DNA of 64,000 bases from Saccharicrinis sp050589685 (GTDB taxonomy: Bacteria; Bacteroidota; Bacteroidia; Bacteroidales; Marinilabiliaceae), in contig NZ_JBNGOS010000031.1 in assembly GCF_050589685.1 (NCBI RefSeq), positions 26,292 through 90,291 of the forward strand, written 5' to 3'. Under the pieces are notes generated by a model that saw only the letters and a list, made by a program, of their open reading frames with translations, had not been told where the DNA came from and did no database searches. How positions within the stretch are numbered: the first letter of the stretch is position 1; each line of letters begins with the position of its first letter. The position numbers and the translations under genes are program-made. Shown piece by piece: positions 37,467-45,809 of this stretch.

Positions 37467-38975
37467 ATGCGATATATTTTACTAATAGCAACCATATTTT
37501 TATTTGTGAAATGCACTAATCCTGTTAAATCAGCGGATTCAAATAAAAAGCAACCCAATATTATTCTGATAGTTACCGATGATCAGGGGTATGCTGATTT
37601 AAGTGCATATAAACATGTTTCGGCCAATTGTAAAACACCTAATATGGATCGAATAGCTCGAAACGGTGTTCTGTTTGATCAGTGTTATGTTTCCGGACCA
37701 GTTTGTAGCCCATCGCGTGCAGCTATTTATACAGGGAAATACCAGGAACGATGGGATGAAAAGATGAGCTGGGGTCCAGGACTACCTGTTAACGTTCTTA
37801 CTATTGCTGAATTACTTAAGAAAAATGGTTATACAACCGGAAAGGTAGGGAAAAGTGATTTTGGAAGAAATTACCACAATCCGGAAGCAAGGGATTTTCC
37901 TAACAACCATGGTTATGAAAGCTTTATTGGATTTAGTGCCCATGCCCACGATTTCTTTTTGCTGGATGAAGATATTGAAAAAGCTACACCTGATCCGTAT
38001 GGAGAAAGTGCTTCTCTTGGCAGAATATTTAGAGATAAAGTTAAAGTAGGATTTAAAGACACCTATAGCACAAACCTTTATACAGATGAGGCCTTACAAT
38101 TTATTGATAAAAATAAGGATAAAACTTTTTTTCTGGATTTAGCTTATAATGCAGTACATGAATTAATTCATCAGGTACCCGAGAAATACCGTGAAAAATG
38201 GGATGCTCCCAAAATACCGAATTATGATCCCTCCATGGGAACATATAACGATTACTATTATAAATATACCAAAGTGGGAGAAATAACAGATGAAGGAAAA
38301 AGAAAACTTTATCTGGCCAACTTAAATTGTCTGGATGATAATATTGGTCGCCTGTTAGATCGTTTAAATGAACATAACTTACTTGATAATACTTTGATCA
38401 TGTTGGTTTCGGATAATGGAGGAGAGCCACTAACTGGTGCGAATAACTTGCCGCTGAGCGGATCGAAATACACAATGCACGAAGGTGGAATTCGCGTGCC
38501 TTTTATTATGTCATGGCCAAAAGAGTTACCATCCGGGAAATTATATAATCATCGGGTATCCACTATGGATATTGTACCAACCTGTCTGGAAGCTGCAGGA
38601 ATAAAAGCAGATAAATCTATAACGTTTGATGGTGGTAGCTTGTTACAACCAGTTGTTAAGAACGAACCTACACTAATATCAAAGCAACCATTGTGCTTTA
38701 AGTTTGATAAGCAATGGGCTATTATTGATAATGGTTGGAAACTTGTTTTTGCAGAGGATTATTGTCCGAAATGGCGCCCCATTACTTCTCAGATTATGTT
38801 AGGTTCAAATAGTGGAAAGTTAGCATTGTATAATTTAAAGGAGGATATCGGAGAAAGAAATAATCTGATAGAAATTGAGTCTGAAAAAGCCAAAGAACTA
38901 CAAGCTAAATTTGATCATTGGCTTGAGAAAATGAATGATGATCATGGTAATTATGTGTTTTGGCAAGCAGAGTAA
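37467..38975 (+). CDS. Family S1 sulfatase, arylsulfatase-like lipoprotein
   Basis: This 502-aa protein has a lipoprotein signal (FVKC, Cys16). Metal residues lie in TDDQGYAD (Asp38, Asp39), the formylglycine motif is CSPSR (Cys80), and the lysine-containing GKVGKSDFGR and the second metal site SDNGGEP (with DNIGRLLDRL before it) are in place. C-subdomain LYNLKEDIGERNNLIE is present. All catalytic elements are intact. It follows the SGNH esterase by 23 nt and precedes another sulfatase by 36 nt. The ADLSAY start and GGS-LLQP tail are common in galactose- or N-acetylglucosamine-6-sulfatase-like S1 groups, but the target sulfate is not assigned. Confidence 0.93.
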   Translation: MRYILLIATIFLFVKCTNPVKSADSNKKQPNIILIVTDDQGYADLSAYKHVSANCKTPNMDRIARNGVLFDQCYVSGPVCSPSRAAIYTGKYQERWDEKMSWGPGLPVNVLTIAELLKKNGYTTGKVGKSDFGRNYHNPEARDFPNNHGYESFIGFSAHAHDFFLLDEDIEKATPDPYGESASLGRIFRDKVKVGFKDTYSTNLYTDEALQFIDKNKDKTFFLDLAYNAVHELIHQVPEKYREKWDAPKIPNYDPSMGTYNDYYYKYTKVGEITDEGKRKLYLANLNCLDDNIGRLLDRLNEHNLLDNTLIMLVSDNGGEPLTGANNLPLSGSKYTMHEGGIRVPFIMSWPKELPSGKLYNHRVSTMDIVPTCLEAAGIKADKSITFDGGSLLQPVVKNEPTLISKQPLCFKFDKQWAIIDNGWKLVFAEDYCPKWRPITSQIMLGSNSGKLALYNLKEDIGERNNLIEIESEKAKELQAKFDHWLEKMNDDHGNYVFWQAE

Positions 38976-39011
38976 ATCGAAAATATTATTAACAAATAAG
39001 AATTTAAGAAG

Positions 39012-40589
39012 ATGTATAGATTCAACAGCATACTATTTTGTGTCTTAAGTATTTTACTGTTTTCCTGTACTAAAAATGGACCTCAAACTAAACCCAATGT
39101 GCTTTTTATAGTTGCAGATGATCTGGGTTATCATGATTTGAGCTGCATGGGAAGTACTTATTATGAAACACCGAATATTGACCAGATAGCAGGTGAAGGT
39201 ATGGTTTTTACTGACGGCTATGCAGCTTGTCAGGTATGTAGCCCCTCTCGAGCCAGTTTAATATCAGGAAAATTTCCGGCTCGGCATGGTATTACCGACT
39301 GGATTGGTGCCGCTACAGGTAAAACATGGAGTGATGCTGGTTATAACACAAAATTAATGCCTCCTGAATACAATCATCGTTTATCAAATGAATATATCAC
39401 TTTGCCGGAAGCACTAAAAGAGGCTGGTTATAAAACGTTTTTTGCAGGAAAATGGCATGTTGGCGATAAAGGATCATGGCCTGAGGATCATGGCTTCGAT
39501 ATTAATATTGGAGGATGGGATGTTGGAAGCCCTAAAGGTGGCTTTTATGCGCCATGGAATAACCCTAACTTGCCTAGTGGTCCCGATGGAGAAAGTTTAA
39601 CCATGCGACTTGCTCAGGAAACAGCAGATTTTATTAAAGCACATAAGGACACGTCCTTTTTGGCCTATCTGTCTTTTTATGCAGTACATGCTCCCATTCA
39701 AACGACTCACGAGAAATGGTCAAAATACAGAGATAAAGCTGAAGAACAAGGTATTGCTGATTCAGGCTTTGAAATGGAAGCACGCTTACCTATTCGAAAT
39801 GTACAAGATAATCCTATATATGCTGGTTTAATTGAAACAATGGACGATGCTGTGGGACTTGTGTTAAACACATTAAAAGAGCTTGGATTAGATGAAAATA
39901 CCATTGTGATTTTCACAGCCGACAATGGTGGAGTTGCTTCGGGTGACAATTTTTCAACCTCGAATCTACCACTTCGTGGAGGTAAAGGCTACCAGTACGA
40001 AGGTGGAATTCGTGAACCTTATTTTATTAAAGTTCCGGGATTAACTGATGGAGGATTGACCTGCCATAGTCCGGTTTCTGCCGTCGATTTATATCCTACA
40101 ATTTTGGATTTGGCGAAAGTTAATTTACGCCCCGAGGAGCATTCGGATGGAGTAAGTTTATTGCCTCTTTTAAAAGGAGAAACAATTCCTGATAGGCCTT
40201 TGATATGGCATTATCCACACTATGGGAATCAAGGGGGAGATCCCGTTTCTATAATTCGTTTGGGTCACTGGAAATTGATACATTATTACGAAACAGGATT
40301 AGAAGAATTATATAACTTAAAGACAGACCTAGGTGAACAAAATGATCTGGCGGTACAACATCCATTTCAGGTGAAAGAACTTCATGAACAGCTTTTTAAC
40401 TACTTACATTCTGTAAATGCAAAGTTTCCTGAAAAGGATCCAAATTATAATGAGAATAAAGCCAAAGAGAGCAAAAAATATAGAGAGGAGACCTTATTAC
40501 CTAACCTGGAAAAACAAAGGTTGAATTTTCTCTCAAAGGATTTTAATCCTGACAATGATTGGTGGGGTAGTGCAGTTACAAATGATTAA
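39012..40589 (+). CDS. Family S1 sulfatase, GITDWI-type lipoprotein 1
   Basis: This 525-aa lipoprotein has lipobox LFSC with Cys19. It contains VADDLGYHD (Asp36, Asp37), formylglycine motif CSPSR with Cys76, GKWHVGD, and TADNGGVASG as the second metal site, with the HYPHYGNQGGDP loop near the end. The stretch GITDWIG after the signature and the ...PLRGGKGYQYEGGIREP motif are shared with the sulfatase at 51194, so the two are paralogues of one S1 subfamily (S1_16-like by memory, not verified). A Lys-rich tail follows the catalytic domain. It sits directly before the propeller gene (10-nt gap to the chosen start). Confidence 0.93.
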   Translation: MYRFNSILFCVLSILLFSCTKNGPQTKPNVLFIVADDLGYHDLSCMGSTYYETPNIDQIAGEGMVFTDGYAACQVCSPSRASLISGKFPARHGITDWIGAATGKTWSDAGYNTKLMPPEYNHRLSNEYITLPEALKEAGYKTFFAGKWHVGDKGSWPEDHGFDINIGGWDVGSPKGGFYAPWNNPNLPSGPDGESLTMRLAQETADFIKAHKDTSFLAYLSFYAVHAPIQTTHEKWSKYRDKAEEQGIADSGFEMEARLPIRNVQDNPIYAGLIETMDDAVGLVLNTLKELGLDENTIVIFTADNGGVASGDNFSTSNLPLRGGKGYQYEGGIREPYFIKVPGLTDGGLTCHSPVSAVDLYPTILDLAKVNLRPEEHSDGVSLLPLLKGETIPDRPLIWHYPHYGNQGGDPVSIIRLGHWKLIHYYETGLEELYNLKTDLGEQNDLAVQHPFQVKELHEQLFNYLHSVNAKFPEKDPNYNENKAKESKKYREETLLPNLEKQRLNFLSKDFNPDNDWWGSAVTND

Positions 40590-40599
40590 TCGCTTTAAT

Positions 40600-43500
40600 A
40601 TGAAAAAGAATGTAGTAATATTTTTGTTAGTGACTGTTGGTGTTATTGTTGGATTGATTTTTCATAAATCAAGACCAATTCAAAAATTAGGCTATACAGA
40701 GCAAGCAGAACTTAAAACAGATAAAGAACATGAAGAACGTCCTAAACTTACTCTTTCAGCCGAAGAAAAAGCCGTAAACAAAAGACGTCAGGAAAGATCA
40801 TTAAAAGCGGAGAATGCCTTAAAGAGTGTTTCCAACACATCATCTTATGCGGATGGGCAAATCACTGGGACGTGGGAGCAGTTTAGGTTTTTAACATACG
40901 ATGGGAGTCCATATGGATTTAGAACAGTAGGGTCTGTATACGACCAAGCCAATGATGTTATTTATGCTATAAGCTATGCCGGACATATTTGGAAAATTAA
41001 CAGAGAGTCCGGAGATGATTCGAAAACCGATTGGGAAGTGATGAATCACACAGGAAACTTCAGTACCTCTTATATTGACGGTTTAAATAAAGCAGATCAA
41101 TCTTTCAGGATGATTCGCAGCGCTGCCAGCAGGATGCAATATAGCGACAATGAAGGAAAGGAATGGATTAATGCAAGCGGCGTGCAGTTTACTGCTAACA
41201 CATACGAAGGAGCCATTGTAAAAACAGAAAACGGCAATAAAGTATTTGTACTGGTTAAAACAAGTTCAAATAACCAACAGGTTTATGTATCCAGTGATGA
41301 TGGAACAACATACTTGCCACTCTCAACAAAATTTAACCCCAGCAGCTATTATGTAAAAATGTTTAGAGTCCATAATTCTGAATCAGTGTTTCTAGCCGTG
41401 TATAATTATGCCGATTCCAAAGTCAGCATTTATGAGCATGCTGTAGATGCTCAGGATTTTACATTAATAAATACATCATCAAATACCTTTGTTAGTTTGG
41501 ATAGGATTTTTGGGACTTATTATAATGGGAACTACCATTTTTACGTTGCAACAAAATATTCAAATATTTACTATTCAACAGATAAAGGAGCAAGCTGGAC
41601 ACATAAGCAGATAGATATAAGCAATGAAAGTGGAGATACAAATGCCAGAGATGTACACCCAAATAAACCCAATGTAATAGTAAGAGGATACTTAGATGCT
41701 AATGTATCAATAAATTATGGTACATCTTTTAGTAATTTCGGTCACCGCTTAGGTTGGGATGTACACCATATGAAATTTTATAAGAGAAAAGATAATAGTT
41801 GTTTTTTCTTTTTAGGTAAAGATTTCGGATGTTATATATCCGATACGCCTGAGCTTTGGTCAAGTTATGTATCGTTGAACTATGGAGCGCCAGCCCAAAT
41901 GTGTTACGATGCAGATCATGGACAAAATTATTACAGTTCGTTCACCAGCACCCAGGATAGAGGAACTGTTGGCTTTTTGACTTCTTCAAATGAGGCAGTC
42001 ACAGAGGATGTGCGAACAACTGACGGATTAAGAGTGACATTAGCAAATAATGATGCTTCTGTTTGGACTTGGATGTATTTTGGAACGATTTACCATAAAT
42101 CAAATTTTTTGGCAGAAAACTCGGGTCTTATCTCAATTAATTACCCGACAGGTAATTGGTGGGCTGCACCAATGATTCCTTCTCCTAACAAAAATGAGGA
42201 TGCTGTATATTTAGCTTATGGAAATAATTTATCTAAATTAACATTTAACCCTGAGCAGCAATCGATTATTCAAACAAAGCATTATTTCGATTTTGAAAAA
42301 GAAACGGGTAGTGAAATTACCGGCTTTGGATACTCACCCATTAACACAAAGCGATGGTATGTTTCTGTTAAAAATGGCGTTTTCCTGTATTCCTTGGATG
42401 GCGGACAAACATTTGAGAAAACTACTTATTCGGGTTCAGTGCCTAAAGCAAATGACCAATCATATAATTACCATAGAAATCAGCATATTATAAGGGCCTC
42501 GAATATGAATGAAGAAGTAGTTTATTATGCCGGTGTTGGAAAAGTTTTTTTGATTAGTCAAGATGGCGGTAAAACCTTTACCAACCATAATAATGGTTTG
42601 GATGTATATAGGATACGAGATTTTGATTTATCCGCTGATGAGAAATTTATTTATGCGGCATGTGGTTCTGGAGGTATATGGGTTTACTCTGTAGATGATG
42701 ATAGGTGGTATGAGATGAATGACGCATCAATTCCTTACGTAGAGTATACTGATGTTGAGTTTATAACAAAACAAAATGCAGTTAAGTTTGCAACTTATGG
42801 GAGTGGTATATTAACCTTTAAAATCGATGAGAATTTCCAGAATATTATATACCCTGATAATTTAGTTGCCGAAGTAGGAAGTGAAGGCACAATTAGCCTT
42901 CAGTGGGAAGATAATTCGGATAATGAAGAAGGTTTTATTATTGAACGAGCAAGAAATGGTGTTTTTCAGCAAGTAGCCAGTGTAAGCGCCAACACCGTTT
43001 CGTATATCGAACCTGATGTTCTTGAAGAAGGAAGTTATCAATATAGAGTAAAAGCGTTTCATTCAAATGATGAATCTTATTATTCTAACTATGTTGTTAT
43101 TAAGGCTATATCGGAAGGCACTGTTTCTAAAAAAACTTGGACGTTAGTAAGCGTTGATAGTGAAGATTATGTAAATCCACAATTAGCAACTTATGCTTTT
43201 GATGATAATCCCGGAACATTCTGGTTTACGCAATGGTCTGGCGGACAACCTCCTTATCCTCATGAAATTGTTATCGATATGAATGAAACGCATAGCTTTA
43301 TCGGTTTTAGCTATATGCCACGACAGGATGGAAAAACAAATGGAAGCATTAAAGATTATGAGTTTTATATTTCTAATGATAATGCAACGTGGACTAAGGC
43401 TGGTAGCGGAACCTGGGAAGGTTCTTCAGATTTAAAAGAGGTGTATTTTTCGGGAAGTAAAAATGCCAGGTATATTAAACTAGTTGGTTTATCGGGTGTT

Positions 43501-44112
43501 AATGGAACTAACTTTGCGAGTTGTGCAGAATTGTCAATCCTTACTAAAAGGTTAGAACCAACGTTACCGAATGCTCCTCAGTTTGTTCAAGGTGGAAGGT
43601 TATCTGATACGCAAATAGAGCTGGTATGGATGGATTTGTCTAAGGATGAAAAAGGGTTTGTCGTTGAACAATTTGTAGACAATGCATTCACACCTATTTA
43701 TACTTCAGGTAAGGATGCGACTACTTATAATCTCCAAAATACAAATAAGGATGAAACTTATTGGTTTAGGGTTTATGCTTTTAACGATATAGGAAACTCA
43801 GCGTATTCAGATACCATAACAATTGGCTCAAAAGAATTTTCTAATGTGGGCATCTATGATTTGATTGATGAAGAGGATATAAAGATTTATCCAAATCCAT
43901 TTATAAATGAATTACATATTAGTTATGAAATAAGCAATTTATTTTCTGAGTGGGAACTATTAGATATGTCTGGAAGGATGATTAAAAAAGGCGATGTCTC
44001 AGAATATCAGAATCAAGTTAGCATTAGGGTTCAAGATATAATACCAGGCGTTTATATTGTAAGGTTATCAGGAGAGAAGGGAAGTATATCTAAAACTGTA
44101 ATTAAAAAATAA
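40600..44112 (+). CDS. Asp-box beta-propeller, Fn3, discoidin, Fn3, T9SS protein (putative novel polysaccharide-active enzyme)
   Basis: The start at 40600 is preferred over 40555 because it places the hydrophobic export segment (VVIFLLVTVGVIVGLIF) at the N-terminus and avoids overlap with the sulfatase. The protein is 1170 aa. A charged linker (about 25-85) precedes a large beta-propeller region (about 90-745). That region carries Asp-box (BNR) motifs S-x-D-x-G-x-x-W/F: SSDDGTTY (about 229), STDKGASW (324), SLDGGQTF (597) and SQDGGKTF (651). A fibronectin III domain (about 750-840), an F5/8 type C discoidin/CBM32-like domain (845-986), a second Fn3 (991-1079) and a T9SS type A sorting domain (IYPNPF) follow. 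Two-propeller Asp-box proteins include GH74 enzymes, sortilin-like binders and some lyases. I cannot assign a catalytic residue, so enzyme status is inference from its place among secreted hydrolases. Confidence 0.75.
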   Translation: MKKNVVIFLLVTVGVIVGLIFHKSRPIQKLGYTEQAELKTDKEHEERPKLTLSAEEKAVNKRRQERSLKAENALKSVSNTSSYADGQITGTWEQFRFLTYDGSPYGFRTVGSVYDQANDVIYAISYAGHIWKINRESGDDSKTDWEVMNHTGNFSTSYIDGLNKADQSFRMIRSAASRMQYSDNEGKEWINASGVQFTANTYEGAIVKTENGNKVFVLVKTSSNNQQVYVSSDDGTTYLPLSTKFNPSSYYVKMFRVHNSESVFLAVYNYADSKVSIYEHAVDAQDFTLINTSSNTFVSLDRIFGTYYNGNYHFYVATKYSNIYYSTDKGASWTHKQIDISNESGDTNARDVHPNKPNVIVRGYLDANVSINYGTSFSNFGHRLGWDVHHMKFYKRKDNSCFFFLGKDFGCYISDTPELWSSYVSLNYGAPAQMCYDADHGQNYYSSFTSTQDRGTVGFLTSSNEAVTEDVRTTDGLRVTLANNDASVWTWMYFGTIYHKSNFLAENSGLISINYPTGNWWAAPMIPSPNKNEDAVYLAYGNNLSKLTFNPEQQSIIQTKHYFDFEKETGSEITGFGYSPINTKRWYVSVKNGVFLYSLDGGQTFEKTTYSGSVPKANDQSYNYHRNQHIIRASNMNEEVVYYAGVGKVFLISQDGGKTFTNHNNGLDVYRIRDFDLSADEKFIYAACGSGGIWVYSVDDDRWYEMNDASIPYVEYTDVEFITKQNAVKFATYGSGILTFKIDENFQNIIYPDNLVAEVGSEGTISLQWEDNSDNEEGFIIERARNGVFQQVASVSANTVSYIEPDVLEEGSYQYRVKAFHSNDESYYSNYVVIKAISEGTVSKKTWTLVSVDSEDYVNPQLATYAFDDNPGTFWFTQWSGGQPPYPHEIVIDMNETHSFIGFSYMPRQDGKTNGSIKDYEFYISNDNATWTKAGSGTWEGSSDLKEVYFSGSKNARYIKLVGLSGVNGTNFASCAELSILTKRLEPTLPNAPQFVQGGRLSDTQIELVWMDLSKDEKGFVVEQFVDNAFTPIYTSGKDATTYNLQNTNKDETYWFRVYAFNDIGNSAYSDTITIGSKEFSNVGIYDLIDEEDIKIYPNPFINELHISYEISNLFSEWELLDMSGRMIKKGDVSEYQNQVSIRVQDIIPGVYIVRLSGEKGSISKTVIKK

Positions 44113-44125
44113 ATAGATGAAACTT

Positions 44126-44161
44126 GCACAAGCTGTATCGCTTTGACAGAACAGCTTGTGT
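44126..44161 (+). terminator. Hairpin between propeller and GH16 genes
   Basis: CACAAGCTGT (44127-44136) pairs perfectly with ACAGCTTGTG (44151-44160) around a 14-nt loop. No U-tract follows directly, so it may be a weak terminator, an attenuator or an mRNA-stabilising stem between two enzyme genes that otherwise look cotranscribed. Confidence 0.6.
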
Positions 44162-44208
44162 TCGTAGTCTATTATATTTTGTCTAATAATCTCTTATTTA
44201 TTAAGTAT

Positions 44209-45765
44209 ATGAAATTTTCTTTTTCAACTATAATATTGTTGCTATTGGTAGGCAATGTTTATTCTCAGTTTATCGATGCTGAAACACCTGAAAATGCAAA
44301 ACCAGCAAACGATATAATTAGTAAGGAATGGAAACTGGATTTCAGTGATGAATTTAATGGAACAGAAGTAAATACGGTTAAATGGAATATTGATAACAGC
44401 ACCAAATCGAGAAATGCACGACCTAATATTGGAATTTATGATTGGAGATGGAAACCTGAGAATGTTTCTGTTCTGAACGGCAATTTGATTTTAAAGGTTC
44501 ATAAAACCGGAAACAATGCCATGACCAACGGATCAATACAAAGTCATAATAAGTATTCAACCCAATATGGCTATTTCGAAGCACGAATAAAGGTGGGTGA
44601 TGCTGCAAAGGGTACACATACGGCCTTTTGGTTGCAAGGTCCAAATATGGGTAATGTAGATGGAACCGCCAATGATGGGGCTGAGATTGATATCTTTGAA
44701 ACAGCCTGGACAGAGGACTATACAAAGTCCGTTGTTCATATTGATGGATATGGAGCAGATCATAAAGCGAATACCAAAAAATATGATACACCAGGCATAC
44801 ATTCGGGATTTCATACCTGGGGATTTCATTGGACTGAACAATTTATGGATATCTATTATGATGGTGTTTTTAAAGTAAGATATTCAGATCCTAAATGGGT
44901 AGTGAAAAGTCCCGAGTTTCTTTGGCTTTCCAATGGGGCAAGTTTTGGGTTAAGTGGCGATCAGTATTTTATTGATTTACCGCTTGGTTATTTGACCGAA
45001 ACACAGGTGGACTATATTCGTGTTTGGAAATCATTGAGTGAAACAGAAATAGATCCTACATTGCTTAAGCAAGATACATGGAGCTTGCTTAGTGCAGATA
45101 GTCAGGATGAAGAAAATCCCCATCTGGCTGTTGATGCTTTTGATAACAACCCTTATACTTTTTGGTTTACACAATGGTCAGGTAGTCAGCCTACACATCC
45201 CCATGAGGTACAAATAGATTTAGGTGAAACAGCAGATATAAGCGGTTTTAAGTATCTACCACGCCAGGATGGAAAAACCAATGGAAATGTGATAGACTAT
45301 GAATTCTATGGAACTAATGATTTTAATAATTGGGGTGAGGCTTTATCAATGGGTAAATTTAATGGTGATAACACCTTGAAAACTATTGATTTGGGTCAGA
45401 CGGTGAATTGTAAGTACATTAAATTTGTTGCGTTGTCTGATGTCAACAGTACTCCTTATACCAATGTTGCCGAGCTGTATATAAAAGGTCAATATCGTAA
45501 CGTAGGCATAAGGGATAATCTAGTGTACGTAGATATTAAGGTTTTTCCAAATCCATTTCAGAATCAGATAAATGTAGAATGGAATAATAGGGCAGATTTT
45601 AATCACTACCGTATTTATTCGATTGATGGAACCCTAATAAACAAGGACATAATAACTGAAAATCAGAAGTTAAGAATCACTACGCGTAATATGCAACCAG
45701 GCGGATATTTAATAGAATTGCTTGGGCATAAAACAAAAGCTGTTAAAAGAATCGTTAAAATATAG
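44209..45765 (+). CDS. GH16 endo-glycanase with discoidin domain and T9SS sorting domain
   Basis: The start at 44209 gives a clean signal peptide (MKFSFSTIILLLLVGNVYSQ); the frame upstream to 44143 lies over the hairpin region. The protein is 518 aa. The GH16 jelly-roll (about 35-270) has the beta-bulge motif EIDIFE: nucleophile Glu159, Asp161, acid/base Glu164. It contains PENVSVLNGNLIL and HTWGFHWTEQFMDIYYDG, typical of the agarase/porphyranase/laminarinase side of GH16. An F5/8 type C domain (about 285-430), nearly the same as that of the propeller protein upstream, and a T9SS sorting domain (VFPNPF) follow. It probably cleaves an internal beta-1,3- or beta-1,4-galactan or related bond at the cell surface. 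Linkage is not assignable by eye. Confidence 0.92.
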   Translation: MKFSFSTIILLLLVGNVYSQFIDAETPENAKPANDIISKEWKLDFSDEFNGTEVNTVKWNIDNSTKSRNARPNIGIYDWRWKPENVSVLNGNLILKVHKTGNNAMTNGSIQSHNKYSTQYGYFEARIKVGDAAKGTHTAFWLQGPNMGNVDGTANDGAEIDIFETAWTEDYTKSVVHIDGYGADHKANTKKYDTPGIHSGFHTWGFHWTEQFMDIYYDGVFKVRYSDPKWVVKSPEFLWLSNGASFGLSGDQYFIDLPLGYLTETQVDYIRVWKSLSETEIDPTLLKQDTWSLLSADSQDEENPHLAVDAFDNNPYTFWFTQWSGSQPTHPHEVQIDLGETADISGFKYLPRQDGKTNGNVIDYEFYGTNDFNNWGEALSMGKFNGDNTLKTIDLGQTVNCKYIKFVALSDVNSTPYTNVAELYIKGQYRNVGIRDNLVYVDIKVFPNPFQNQINVEWNNRADFNHYRIYSIDGTLINKDIITENQKLRITTRNMQPGGYLIELLGHKTKAVKRIVKI

Positions 45766-45809
45766 GATACCAGAAATTATTGATAGGTCCTTAGAAATAT
45801 TATATAACT

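Noticed and set aside
40600..44112. Ulvan lyase PL24/PL25 assignment of the propeller protein
   Set aside because: Asp boxes alone do not identify these families, and I could not find their catalytic His/Tyr context by eye.
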